This document shows positions 34,044 to 42,550 of a stretch of DNA of 64,000 nt, piece by piece; position 1 is the stretch's first letter; every line of letters starts with the position of its first letter. A program made the translations under genes and the position numbers. Under the pieces are notes generated by a model that saw only the letters and a program-made list of their open reading frames with translations, was not told the DNA's origin and did not search any database. The DNA is taken from NCBI RefSeq assembly GCF_051900535.1, contig NZ_JBHZGI010000001.1, positions 124,001 through 188,000 of the forward strand. Direction: 5' to 3'. Origin of the DNA: Frateuria_A sp051900535. GTDB taxonomy: Bacteria; Pseudomonadota; Gammaproteobacteria; Xanthomonadales; Rhodanobacteraceae.

Positions 34044-36725
34044 GTGAGCGACGCCGCGCCCGTCTCGCCGCGTGCGCTCGCGCGCCTGCAACTCCATGCC
34101 GGCTTCACGCTGGACGATGCCGCTGCGCAGGTCGACTACTACGCCCGCCTGGGCGTGAGCCATCTCTACGCCTCGCCGCTGTTCACCGCGCGCCCCGGCT
34201 CGACGCACGGCTATGACGTCATCGACTACCACCACGTCAATCCCGAACTGGGCGGCGAGCCGGCGCTGCATCGGCTGGTGCGCAAACTGCGCTCGCACGG
34301 GATGGGCCTGGTGCTGGACATCGTGCCGAACCACATGTTCGCCGGCCCAGGCAACGCCTGGTGGATGGATGTGTTGCGCCACGGCCGCGCCAGCCCGCAT
34401 GCGGGCTACTTCGACATCGACTGGCGCAGCCCCGATCCGCTGGTGCGCGGGCATGTGCTGCTGCCCATTCTGGGCAAGCCCTACGCGCAGGCGCTGCGCG
34501 ACGGCGACGTGCGCCTGGACCGCGAAGGCCGGGACTACGCATTGCGCGTGCACGACAACCCCTTGCCGCTCTCGCCATCCACGCTCGACGCATTGCGCGG
34601 GGCAGGGGAGTTCTCCACCGTGCTGGGCGCGCACGACGGCAGGCAGGAGGCCGGCTTCCACCGGCTGCACGCCCTGCTGGAGGAACAGCACTACCGCCTG
34701 GCGCTTTGGAAGATCGCCAACGACATGGTCGACTACCGGCGCTTTTTCGACATCAACGAACTGGTCGGCCTGCGCATGGACCGCACGCGGGTGTTCGAGG
34801 ACAGCCATGCGCTGGTTTTCCGGCTCTACGCCGAGGGACTGATCGACGGCCTGCGCGTGGACCACATCGATGGCCTGGCCGACCCGCACCGCTATTGCCG
34901 CCAGCTTCGCCATCGCCTGCGTCGCCTGCAGCGCCAGCGCCCCGCCGGTGCGCCACGCGGCCCGGCCTACCTCGTGGTGGAAAAAATCCTGGCCAAGGGC
35001 GAGCGGCTGCGCCCGGACTGGCGCATGGACGGCACCACCGGCTACGAGTTCATGGACCAGGTCGGGGCGCTGCTGCACGACGGCGCCGGCGAAGCGATGC
35101 TGACCGAACTGTGGCAGGCGATCAGCGGCGAGCGCGCCGACTTCGCCACGGTGGCGCGCACCGCGCGGCGGCAGATCCTGGTCGACAGTTTCGAGGCGGA
35201 ACTGGACCGCACCGCGCGCGCCCTGTTCGATGCCGCCCGCGCCGACGTCTCCACCCGTGACGTCAGCCTGCCGGCGATCCGCCGCGTGCTGGTCGAACTG
35301 CTGGTGCATTTCCCCGTGTATCGCACCTACGCCGGCGGCCTGGGCCGCGATGCCGTGGACGAGAGCGTGTTCCAGCAGGCCTACGCACACGCGCGCCACC
35401 AGGTGCGCATCGAGGATCGCGAACTGCTCGCCGAAGTGGCCGCGTGGCTGGGCGGCCAGGCGCCGCGCGGCCTGCCGCCGGGTCGGGTGCGGCACGCGCG
35501 CGAACGGGCGATGCGGATCTTCCAGCAGGCCACCTCGCCGATGGCCGCCAAGGCGGTGGAGGACACCGCCTGCTATCGCTACGGCCGCCTGCTTTCGCGC
35601 AACGAGGTCGGCGCCGATCCGGGTCACCTGGCGCTGGACATCCCCACCTTCCACGCGCTGTGCGCCGAGCGCGCCCGCGACTATCCGCACAACCTCCTCG
35701 CCACCGCCACCCACGACCACAAGCGCGGCGAGGATGCCCGCGCACGCCTGGCAGTGCTCTCGCAGGCCGCTGTGGCGCCGCAGTGGGCAGGCACGGTCGA
35801 ACGCTGGCGCGACCGCCATGCCGGCCTGCGCGTGGCGATCGATGGCGGCACGGCCCCGTCCGCGGCCGACGAGTACATGCTCTACCAGAGCCTCGTCGGC
35901 GCCTGGCCGCCGACACTCGCACCGGATGATCGGCAAGGGCTGGCCGCCTTCCGCGAGCGCATCGCCCAGTGGCAGCGCAAGGCGCTGCGCGAAGCCAAGC
36001 GCCGATCCCGCTGGAGCCTTCCCAACGAGCCTTACGAAGATGCCTGCGAGGCTTTCCTCGACGCGCTGCTGGCGCCTGCCAACGGATTCGCCTCGGAGCT
36101 GCACGCCTTCGTGCAGCGCATCGAGGCCGCGGGCGCCGCCAACAGCCTGGTGCAGGCCACGCTGCGGCTGACCACGCCGGGCGTGCCGGACACCTACCAG
36201 GGCACCGAGTTCTGGGATTTCAGCCTGGTCGATCCGGACAACCGCCATCCGGTCGACTTCGACGCACGCCGCGCGGCACTGGCCAGCGACGCTCCGTGGG
36301 AAGCACTGCTCGACCGATGGCGCGATGGTGCGCTCAAGCAACGCGTGCTTCATGAACTGCTTCAGTTGCGGAGCCGCCATCCGTCCTTGTTCGCGCAGGG
36401 CTGCTACCGCCAGTTGGCGGTGGAGAACCCCGATGGGGCCGCCGCGGACCGGTTGCTGGCGTTCCAGCGCAAGCTCGACGGCCATGCCATCGTGGTGCTG
36501 GCGTTGCGGCACACGGCCGGTGTGCTGCTGGACGCGCGCGAACCGCGCTGGGACGCCGCGGCAACGTCCGCGCTGATGCCGCAGGAAGTGCGCTTGAGCG
36601 GCGTGGCTCCGGGCAGTTACCGCAATCTGCTCGGCGGGCGCGAGGGAACGGTTGCCCACGCGCTGTCGCCCGCGCACTGGCTGTCGCCGCTGCCGATTGC
36701 CGTGCTGGAGCCGCTGGCATCCTGA
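34044..36725 (+). CDS. treY: malto-oligosyltrehalose synthase
   Basis: 893 residues from GTG at 34044, chosen because family proteins start a few residues before LQLHAGFTLDDA; a GTG at 33849 would add 65 residues encoded by a repeat. TreY rearranges the reducing-end alpha-1,4 bond of a maltodextrin to the alpha,alpha-1,1 bond of trehalose. Motifs are VSHLYASPLFTARPGSTHGYD, the nucleophile Asp273 in GLRVDHIDGLADP, the acid/base Glu313 in YLVVEKILAKGE, and TATHDHKRGEDARARL. With TreZ and GlgX it forms the TreXYZ route from glucan to trehalose. It is the last gene of the block. Confidence 0.95.
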   Translation: MSDAAPVSPRALARLQLHAGFTLDDAAAQVDYYARLGVSHLYASPLFTARPGSTHGYDVIDYHHVNPELGGEPALHRLVRKLRSHGMGLVLDIVPNHMFAGPGNAWWMDVLRHGRASPHAGYFDIDWRSPDPLVRGHVLLPILGKPYAQALRDGDVRLDREGRDYALRVHDNPLPLSPSTLDALRGAGEFSTVLGAHDGRQEAGFHRLHALLEEQHYRLALWKIANDMVDYRRFFDINELVGLRMDRTRVFEDSHALVFRLYAEGLIDGLRVDHIDGLADPHRYCRQLRHRLRRLQRQRPAGAPRGPAYLVVEKILAKGERLRPDWRMDGTTGYEFMDQVGALLHDGAGEAMLTELWQAISGERADFATVARTARRQILVDSFEAELDRTARALFDAARADVSTRDVSLPAIRRVLVELLVHFPVYRTYAGGLGRDAVDESVFQQAYAHARHQVRIEDRELLAEVAAWLGGQAPRGLPPGRVRHARERAMRIFQQATSPMAAKAVEDTACYRYGRLLSRNEVGADPGHLALDIPTFHALCAERARDYPHNLLATATHDHKRGEDARARLAVLSQAAVAPQWAGTVERWRDRHAGLRVAIDGGTAPSAADEYMLYQSLVGAWPPTLAPDDRQGLAAFRERIAQWQRKALREAKRRSRWSLPNEPYEDACEAFLDALLAPANGFASELHAFVQRIEAAGAANSLVQATLRLTTPGVPDTYQGTEFWDFSLVDPDNRHPVDFDARRAALASDAPWEALLDRWRDGALKQRVLHELLQLRSRHPSLFAQGCYRQLAVENPDGAAADRLLAFQRKLDGHAIVVLALRHTAGVLLDAREPRWDAAATSALMPQEVRLSGVAPGSYRNLLGGREGTVAHALSPAHWLSPLPIAVLEPLAS

Positions 36726-36762
36726 GTCCGCGCTGGTGCTCAGCGGCGGTCGCGCCCCTGCC

Positions 36763-36791
36763 TGCATCCATTTGGTCCAAGGCTGCGTAAA
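36763..36791 (+). promoter_or_regulatory. ECF-type promoter of the sigma factor gene
   Basis: TGCATC (36763-36768), 17 bases, CGTAAA (36786-36791). The same pattern precedes the lipocalin and tspO genes. It resembles the TGATCC/CGTA promoters read by ChrR-controlled ECF sigma factors, suggesting autoregulation. Confidence 0.6.
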
Positions 36792-36814
36792 GGTTGCCGA
36801 CCACCCCGGCGACC

Positions 36815-37447
36815 ATGGCTATGATGGACCTGGATTACCCCACCAAGTCGGTGGCGCGTTTCGAGGCTGCGAGACTCTTGCAAAGACCCCCATCCGCCGC
36901 ACGACACGACTGGGCCGTGCTGGTGGAGGCGGTGGCGCGCCGGCGCGACCGCGACAGCTTCCTGCACATCTACGACTACTTCGCGCCGCGACTGCGCCGC
37001 TACCTGCTGGGCCTGGGCGGCGACGACGGCGTGGCCGAGGAGCTTTCCCAGGAGGCGTTGCTGCGCCTGTGGCAGCGGGCCGCGCAGTACGACGCCGCGC
37101 GCAGCAGCCTGAGCACCTGGTTGTTCCGCATCGCCCGCAACCTGTTCATCGACCGCACCCGCAAGGAGCCGGTGTGGAGCCAGACACAGGAATATCTCGA
37201 AGACATGGGCGTGCTCGATGGCGCCGGTGGCGAAAACGAGCCGCCCGGCACCGAGGCGCTCACCGAGGAAGCCAACATCCGCCGCGCCATCGGGCAACTG
37301 CCCGCAGTGCAGGCGAGATTGATCCGCATGTCCTACTTCGAAGCCAAGAGCCATCAGGTCATCGCCGACGAACTCGGCATGCCGTTGGGGACCGTCAAGT
37401 CCCATTTGCGCCGGGCCTTCCTCAAGCTGCAGAACGAGCTCCGATGA
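36815..37447 (+). CDS. rpoE: ECF sigma factor, ChrR-partner (RpoE/ECF11-like)
   Basis: 210 residues from ATG at 36815, just downstream of the predicted promoter; ATGs at 36821 and 36824 are alternatives. Region 2 is RDSFLHIYDYFAPRLRRYLL with DRDSF and STWLFRIARNLFIDRTRK; region 4 is IGQLPAVQARLIRMSYFE with PLGTVKSHLRRAFLKLQ. The stop overlaps the start of a ChrR-type zinc anti-sigma factor. In Rhodobacter this pair answers singlet oxygen, and the photolyase, TspO and lipocalin genes nearby fit a light-stress regulon. The ECF subgroup is inferred from its partner gene. Confidence 0.9.
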   Translation: MAMMDLDYPTKSVARFEAARLLQRPPSAARHDWAVLVEAVARRRDRDSFLHIYDYFAPRLRRYLLGLGGDDGVAEELSQEALLRLWQRAAQYDAARSSLSTWLFRIARNLFIDRTRKEPVWSQTQEYLEDMGVLDGAGGENEPPGTEALTEEANIRRAIGQLPAVQARLIRMSYFEAKSHQVIADELGMPLGTVKSHLRRAFLKLQNELR

Positions 37448-38112
37448 GACCGATGAATCCACGCCATCACCTGGGTGAAGCGACGCTGCTCAGCTACGCC
37501 GCGGGTGCACTGCCTACCGCGCTGGGCGTGGTTGCCGCCGCGCACCTGAGCATCTGCGCCGCATGCCGGCAGCAGTTGCGCCTGGCCGAACGCATCGGCG
37601 GCGGGCTGATCGAGATGCAGCGTGACCGGCCTTCGCCGGAACAGGCGCGGCGGGCCATGCTCGCCAGGCTCGACGACACGCCACCGCCCGCGGGCGCGTC
37701 GTTGTTGCCGCCGGCCAGCCTGGCGGACGATCCCGATGCGCTGCCCGCGCCACTCCATCCCTACTTCGGCCGGTCGCTGAGCGGGCTGCGCTGGCGCTGG
37801 CTGGCGCCTGGCGTCCATCTGATCCGCGCCAGCGTCGACGAGGGCAACCTGTTCATGCTGCGCATCGGTCCGGGCAAGAGCATGCCGGTGCACGGCCACA
37901 ACGGCAGCGAACTGACCCAGATTCTCCAGGGCGCCTACAACGACCAGCTGGGACACTTCGCTCCGGGCGACATGGCGGACCTGGATGACGAGATCCGGCA
38001 CCAGCCGGTCACCGCGCCTGGCGGGGCGTGCATCTGCGTGGCCGCCCTGGACGGCACGCTGCGCTTCGAGGGCTGGGTCGCGCGGACGCTGCAGCCGCTG
38101 TTCGGACTCTAG
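37444..38112 (+). CDS. chrR: ChrR-family zinc anti-sigma factor with cupin domain
   Basis: 222 residues, coupled to the sigma gene by ATGA. The N-terminal anti-sigma domain has the zinc motif H-x3-C-x2-C (His34, Cys38, Cys41 in HLSICAACRQQ) plus early His8/His9. The C-terminal half is a ChrR-type cupin: KSMPVHGHNGSELTQILQGAYNDQ, then GDMADLDDEIRHQP. In Rhodobacter sphaeroides ChrR the N-terminal zinc domain holds the sigma factor, and the cupin domain is needed for release by singlet oxygen. All metal ligands appear intact. Confidence 0.93.
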   Translation: MRPMNPRHHLGEATLLSYAAGALPTALGVVAAAHLSICAACRQQLRLAERIGGGLIEMQRDRPSPEQARRAMLARLDDTPPPAGASLLPPASLADDPDALPAPLHPYFGRSLSGLRWRWLAPGVHLIRASVDEGNLFMLRIGPGKSMPVHGHNGSELTQILQGAYNDQLGHFAPGDMADLDDEIRHQPVTAPGGACICVAALDGTLRFEGWVARTLQPLFGL

Positions 38113-38219
38113 GCGGCGGGCGTTCCGCAGGCAGTCACGCGCTCGCGCATCGCCGGCTTTGCCATGCGTGACCCGGTGGAGGCCCGCGCTGATGCGCGGC
38201 TAGCCGAGCGCTCGCCGAG

Positions 38220-38798
38220 CTATCGGCACTCAGCGATCGCACCGTCGATGGCCTGCGCCATGCCGGCGTCCGGCCATCGCTGCGGTACCTTGACCACCTG
38301 CGCGGGGTCGTAGCCCAGTGCCGCCACCCGCGTGAGCATCGCCTGGTAGTCGGCGGCAGCCACCTGCGGCGTGCGCGCCATGTACCAGAGGTAATCGCGC
38401 TTGTCGCGGGCGACGATGACCTGTCCGTAATCCGGCGCGAGCCAGGCGACCAGGTACTGGGTCTTGAAGAACCAGGCGAAGTGGACGTGCCAGCGTGCCT
38501 GGCTGCGATCGGCGTCCACCGTGGCGACCGAACCGATGGTGTCGATCGTCCCGTCGAAGCCGCCCTGGCGGTGGACGTAGCGGGTGCATATCTCCCCATC
38601 GGGCGTGAGCCGGTACAGCTCGACGGCGTTGTAGCTGTTCCGTTCGGGGCGGGTGGGGATGGTGGCGATCACGTACCAGCGGCCCATGTAGCGCGGCATG
38701 TCGACGTGGGCGACCGGCATGATGGGCGGCTGGTCGGCCCGGGTGCATCCGGGCAGGCCGATGGCCGCCAGCAGGCAATACAGCATGGGTGACTTCAT
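38220..38798 (-). CDS. blc: bacterial lipocalin (Blc-like) lipoprotein
   Basis: 192 residues from ATG at 38798. The N-terminal signal ends in a LPGC lipobox, so it is probably an outer-membrane lipoprotein. The Blc hallmark is MPRYMGRWYVIATIPTRPER (the GxW motif), then YNAVELYRLTPDGEI and ARWHVHFAWFFKTQYLVAWL. Blc-type lipocalins bind fatty acids or lysophospholipids and are stress-induced. It carries its own ECF-type promoter at 38857-38886, linking membrane-lipid repair to the singlet-oxygen response. Confidence 0.92.
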   Translation of the reverse strand: MKSPMLYCLLAAIGLPGCTRADQPPIMPVAHVDMPRYMGRWYVIATIPTRPERNSYNAVELYRLTPDGEICTRYVHRQGGFDGTIDTIGSVATVDADRSQARWHVHFAWFFKTQYLVAWLAPDYGQVIVARDKRDYLWYMARTPQVAAADYQAMLTRVAALGYDPAQVVKVPQRWPDAGMAQAIDGAIAECR

Positions 38799-38856
38799 CG
38801 CGGATCCACTGCTGGAAGACGACATCGAAAGCCGGCCTGGCCGGGCGGACCGTCGT

Positions 38857-38886
38857 TGTACGCAGGCGTCGCTGCAAACGGATGCA
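38857..38886 (-). promoter_or_regulatory. ECF-type promoter of the lipocalin gene
   Basis: Read on the minus strand: TGCATC (38886-38881), 18 bases, CGTACA (38862-38857), about 59 bases before the ATG. It has the same -35 hexamer as the sigma-gene and tspO promoters. Confidence 0.55.
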
Positions 38887-38952
38887 GGATCGCCGCTGAT
38901 CCGTTCGGCGGTGCCTGCCGTACAACCGGGACGCCCACCCGCGCGCCGGCAT

Positions 38953-38981
38953 TGCATCTGCAAGACATGCGCCGCGGTATG
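38953..38981 (+). promoter_or_regulatory. ECF-type promoter of tspO
   Basis: TGCATC (38953-38958), 17 bases, GGTATG (38976-38981), 29 bases before the tspO ATG. It is back-to-back with the lipocalin promoter. Confidence 0.55.
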
Positions 38982-39010
38982 CCTTGTCACTACCCCACAG
39001 GAGTTCTCCC

Positions 39011-39508
39011 ATGCCATCGACGAGACCTTCCCACCCCTGGCTCGGCCTGGCCGGCTGGTGGCTGCTGAGCTTTGCCGCGGCTGCCGTCGGAGCGCTGGCC
39101 TCGATCCAGGCCGCGGCGTTCTACGGGCGGCTGGTGCAACCGTCGTGGGCCCCGCCATCGTCGGTGTTCGGGCCGGTGTGGACTGTGCTGTACGCCCTGA
39201 TGGGCCTGGCCGCATGGTGCGTCTGGCGCCAGCTCGGCCGTCCGGGACGACAACAGGCACTGGTCCTGTTCGTAGTCCAACTGGTTCTCAACGCCGCATG
39301 GAGCTGGTTGTTCTTCGCCTGGCACCTGGGTGGATGGGCTTTCGCCGACATCGTGGCGCTGTGGTTGTTGCTGGCGGCCACGGTCGTCGCGTTCTGGCGG
39401 GTGCACGCGATCGCCGGTGCGTTGCTGCTGCCTTACCTGGCCTGGGTCAGCTTTGCCGCCGCGCTCAACTGGACCGTGTGGCAGCTTAATCCACTGGCCC
39501 TGGGATGA
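39011..39508 (+). CDS. tspO: TspO/MBR family tryptophan-rich sensory protein
   Basis: 165 residues from ATG at 39011, preceded by AGGAG 8 bases upstream. Five membrane helices are evident. Family residues include QPSWAPPSSVFGPVWTVLYA, NAAWSWLFFAWH and PYLAWVSFAAALNWTVWQLN. TspO binds porphyrins and, in Rhodobacter, modulates photosynthesis-gene control in response to oxygen. Porphyrins are photosensitisers that make singlet oxygen, so placement beside an ECF/ChrR pair and a photolyase is meaningful. It converges with phrB, the stops being 10 bases apart. Confidence 0.94.
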   Translation: MPSTRPSHPWLGLAGWWLLSFAAAAVGALASIQAAAFYGRLVQPSWAPPSSVFGPVWTVLYALMGLAAWCVWRQLGRPGRQQALVLFVVQLVLNAAWSWLFFAWHLGGWAFADIVALWLLLAATVVAFWRVHAIAGALLLPYLAWVSFAAALNWTVWQLNPLALG

Positions 39509-39517
39509 GCCGTCCGC

Positions 39518-40933
39518 TCAGCCCTTGAGGCGCTGGTAGGCGTCGAGCGCGCGCTGGCGCGACTGGCCCAGGTCCACCATCGGCGCGGGATACCCGCTGC
39601 GTCGAAGCAGCGCCGGATCCTTCCAGGGTTCGTGCATCAGCGCCGGCGGCGCGTCGGCCAGTTCCGGTAGCCAGCGGGACAGGTAGGCGCCTTGCGGATC
39701 GAAGCGCTGCGCCTGCGTGACGGGATTGAACACACGGAAGTAGGGCGCCGCGTCCGCACCGCAGCCGGCCACCCATTGCCAACCCATCGTGTTGTTGGCC
39801 AGGTCGGCGTCCACCAGCGTGTCCCAGAACCAGCGCGCCCCGTGGTGCCAGTGCTGGCGAAGATTCTTGGTCAGGAAGCTGGCGACGATCATGCGCACGC
39901 GATTGTGCATCCAGCCGGTGTGCCACAGCTCCCGCATCCCTGCGTCCACCAGCGGTATGCCGGTGCGGCCGCGTCGCCAGCGCTCCAGCGCCGGCTCGTC
40001 CTGGGGCTCCCACAACCGGTCGTCGAAACGCGGGTTGAAGTTGCGGCTGGGCGTGTCGGGAAAGTGGAACAACAGGTGGTGCGCGAACTCGCGCCAGCCG
40101 AGCTCGCGCAGGAAGGGTTCGAGGTCCGCCCGGCGTCGTACGTCGACGCGCGCGTTGCGCCGTTCCAGCAGGTAGTGGATCTGCCGCGGCGAGATCTCGC
40201 CGAAGTGCAGGTGGGGCGACAGCCGCGAGGTGCCGTGCCGCGCAGGCAGGTCGCGCGCCTGGGCATAGTGTCCCAGAGCATCGTCCGCGAAGACCTCGAG
40301 CCATTCGTGCGCGCCGGCCTCGCCGGGTCGCCATGTGGCCGCCAGGCCGCGGTACCAGGCTATGGACGGCAACAGATCCAGCGCGGCCAGCGGCTGCGCG
40401 CCCGGCAGCGCGACCCATTCGCGGAAAGCTGGCACGGGCAAGGGCTCCTGCACGGCCAGTTGCGTGCGCAGGTTGCGCCAGTAGGGAGTGAATACGCGGT
40501 ACGGATCGCCGGCCTGGGTAGCGATGGACCAGGGCTCGCACCAGAGCGCGGCGTTGTGGGTATGCACCTCGATGCCGCGTTCCCGCAATGCGGTCTTCAG
40601 GCGGGTGTCGTGGGCGATGGCGTCCGGTTCGTAACGACGATTCCAGTGCACCGTCCCCGCGCCGCTGCGGGCGATCAGGTCGAGCAGGGTTTCCAGTGTC
40701 GGCGCCTGGGCCAGGTGCAGACCGGACTGGCGTTCGCGCAGGTCCCGATCCAGGGCGTCCAGCGAATGGTGCAACCACCAACGACTGGCGGCCCCGGGAG
40801 CGAAATCGCCCTCCTCGTCGGGCGCATGGATGTAGACGGGCAGCACGCGTGCGTGCGATGCGCAGGCCGCGCTCAGGGCCGGATTGTCGGCAAGGCGCAG
40901 GTCGCGCCGGAAGAGCACCAGCGCGGTCGTCAT
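39518..40933 (-). CDS. phrB: deoxyribodipyrimidine (CPD) photolyase
   Basis: 471 residues from ATG at 40933. It splits cyclobutane pyrimidine dimers using blue light, FADH- and an antenna cofactor. The N-terminal Rossmann domain begins ALVLFRRDLRLADNPAL. The C-terminal FAD domain carries TSRLSPHLHFGEISPRQIH, WREFAHHLLFHFPD, and the NNTMGWQWVAGCGADAAPYFRVFNP stretch (split as NNTMGWQWVAGCG and DAAPYFRVFNP). Photolyase is a standard member of ECF/ChrR regulons, but I found no convincing copy of the shared promoter in front of this gene. Confidence 0.96.
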   Translation of the reverse strand: MTTALVLFRRDLRLADNPALSAACASHARVLPVYIHAPDEEGDFAPGAASRWWLHHSLDALDRDLRERQSGLHLAQAPTLETLLDLIARSGAGTVHWNRRYEPDAIAHDTRLKTALRERGIEVHTHNAALWCEPWSIATQAGDPYRVFTPYWRNLRTQLAVQEPLPVPAFREWVALPGAQPLAALDLLPSIAWYRGLAATWRPGEAGAHEWLEVFADDALGHYAQARDLPARHGTSRLSPHLHFGEISPRQIHYLLERRNARVDVRRRADLEPFLRELGWREFAHHLLFHFPDTPSRNFNPRFDDRLWEPQDEPALERWRRGRTGIPLVDAGMRELWHTGWMHNRVRMIVASFLTKNLRQHWHHGARWFWDTLVDADLANNTMGWQWVAGCGADAAPYFRVFNPVTQAQRFDPQGAYLSRWLPELADAPPALMHEPWKDPALLRRSGYPAPMVDLGQSRQRALDAYQRLKG

Positions 40934-41220
40934 GGCAGGCAGGGAAAGGGGCGGCAAGCGCCGCCCAGTGTGGACAAAGGCATGGTGCAGCCTAGCGTCG
41001 GGCGGGGTTCCGCTCAATGGCCGAGTGCATGACCCATGTGCTTCCGGTCTGCGTGACGCTTTTTACCTGCCGAACCCGCTCACCTTGATGGAAGAGGGGT
41101 TGCACGTGACGGGTGGCGCGCAACGCATCGGTGCCGGGTCAACGCCGGATCGGGCAAGCGAAAGGGCGCGTCCGTGGAACGCGCCCTTTGGAGAGATACG
41201 GCAGATCTGCCGCTCGCCTG
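40934..41220. other. intergenic region between phrB and the small acidic protein
   Basis: No gene is seen. It holds a short GGGCGGC hairpin just upstream of phrB (40949-40966) and the terminator-like hairpin at 41161-41189. Confidence 0.5.
41161..41189 (-). terminator. strong hairpin downstream of the small acidic protein gene
   Basis: A perfect 11-base stem (41161-41171 with 41179-41189) has a 7-base loop. Read on the minus strand it ends in CCCTTTCGCTT, a weak T run 32 bases past the stop at 41221. Confidence 0.6.
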
Positions 41221-41499
41221 TCAGATCAGCCAGCAGGTGGCCGGCTGCGTGGGCGAGATCCAGGGGAACTGGTCATCCTCGTCCGGTTCCGGCGTGGGCA
41301 CCGGCATGCGCGGGGTACGGCGATCTTCGGTCGGCCATTCGATGTCGCTGTGGCGACGATCGAGCGGCGCGTCCTGGTCGGTCGGCCAGCGGGGTGTCTG
41401 CTCGGGGCCGACCGCCGGACCATTGATGGTCCAGTCGTGGTCGCGGCTGAAGCCGGGATGGCGGCGGAGGGTCGAGGGGCTGCAGGCGTTCATGTTCAT
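41221..41499 (-). CDS. small Pro/Asp-rich protein of unknown function
   Basis: 92 residues from ATG at 41499 (ATG at 41493 is possible). Third codon positions are almost all G or C, as in neighbouring true genes, which argues for real coding. It has no signal peptide or membrane helix. The middle and C-terminal parts are rich in Pro, Asp and Arg (TPEPDEDDQFPWISP), suggesting a mostly disordered acidic protein, ending in a Trp/Cys tail (ATCWLI). AT-rich DNA upstream could hold its promoter, and a hairpin terminator follows. I do not recognise the family. Confidence 0.6.
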   Translation of the reverse strand: MNMNACSPSTLRRHPGFSRDHDWTINGPAVGPEQTPRWPTDQDAPLDRRHSDIEWPTEDRRTPRMPVPTPEPDEDDQFPWISPTQPATCWLI

Positions 41500-41620
41500 C
41501 GCTCGAAACACGTTCCAAAACAACTGGATGTAGTTTCTTGTCGCCCCTGTCTACGGGATGCGAAAGTAAGGCTATCCGGGCTTTAACGAGTCGGTCGGAC
41601 GGCGTGCAGGCAGGCTCCGT

Positions 41621-42421
41621 TCAAAGCTCGAGCACATGGTCCAGCCCCCGGTGCAGCCCGACCAGCGCCGGCACCTTGCGTACCGCCAGCAACGCGCCGT
41701 CCACGTAGGGAAGGGCGCTGTTGCCTGCGTCGTGCCGCAGGGTCAGCTTCTGGTCGGGCATGCCGAAGATGACTTCTGCGCTGATCACGAATCCCGGCAG
41801 CCGGATCGAATGCACCTGTGATCCGGCCAGCGTCGCGCCCCGCGCCTCGCGCACGCCGGCGGTCTGTTCGAGCGGCACCGTCGGCTGCGGCGCCTGCACG
41901 CGACCGAGCCGGCTGGCCAGCTCGCGCGCGGTGCCGCTGGGAGCATCGCGTTTGCCGTCGTGCGCGTAGTCGATGATTTCCCATTGCGGAATGTAGCGGG
42001 CCGCCATCTCGGCGAATTTCTGCAACAGCACCACCGTCAGCGCGAAGTTGCCGCAGGCGAGCACGCCCAGGCCCTGCGATCGGGCAAGCGCGTCGATCTG
42101 CGCGTAGTCCTCGTCGCTCAGGCCAGAGGAGCCGACGACGACATGCGCGCCATGTTCGAGCGCGGCAAGGACATTGGCCTTGGCGGCCGCCACGCCGGTG
42201 TACTCGACGAACACGTCGCAGGGATGCGCGAGCGCCTCGGCGGCGCTGGCGAAGACTGGACAGGCGAACGGTCCATCGCCTAGCGCAACGCCAAGATCCT
42301 GCCCGGCATGCCGGCGCGATACCGCTGCCACCAGGGCCATGTCGTGCGCCTGCGCCATCGCCCGGGCCAGTTCCGACCCGGCCCAGCCCGTCGCGCCGGC
42401 AAGGCAGACTTTAAGGTTCAT
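41621..42421 (-). CDS. dapB: 4-hydroxy-tetrahydrodipicolinate reductase-like protein (divergent DapB)
   Basis: 266 residues. The NAD(P) motif is VCLAGATGWAGSELARAM and the DapB fold signature DAPSGTARELASRLG is present. The catalytic segment, usually (I/V)E-x-HH-x2-K-x-DAPSGTA, reads IDYAHDGKRDAPSGTA. By direct alignment the first catalytic His is Ala, while the second His and the Lys remain. Canonical DapB reduces the dihydrodipicolinate precursor with NAD(P)H in lysine and diaminopimelate synthesis. Here it may be the functional enzyme with an altered site or a paralogue with another substrate. No other lysine-pathway gene is nearby. Confidence 0.75.
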   Translation of the reverse strand: MNLKVCLAGATGWAGSELARAMAQAHDMALVAAVSRRHAGQDLGVALGDGPFACPVFASAAEALAHPCDVFVEYTGVAAAKANVLAALEHGAHVVVGSSGLSDEDYAQIDALARSQGLGVLACGNFALTVVLLQKFAEMAARYIPQWEIIDYAHDGKRDAPSGTARELASRLGRVQAPQPTVPLEQTAGVREARGATLAGSQVHSIRLPGFVISAEVIFGMPDQKLTLRHDAGNSALPYVDGALLAVRKVPALVGLHRGLDHVLEL

Positions 42422-42550
42422 CGTCGATCCTCCATTCCTCTCGGCAGCACGGGGTGCCGTGCCCGGGCAAACATATTGGCGGGGTCACCGGGGCTTGCTC
42501 CAGAGGGTGCAGTCACGCTCACTTCAATCCCCGCGGTCGCCAGTTTTTCG

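Noticed and set aside
40960..41030. TGCACC/TGCACT on the minus strand before phrB as another ECF promoter
   Set aside because: The -35 differs and no GTA lies at 17-18 bases; not comparable with the three matching promoters.
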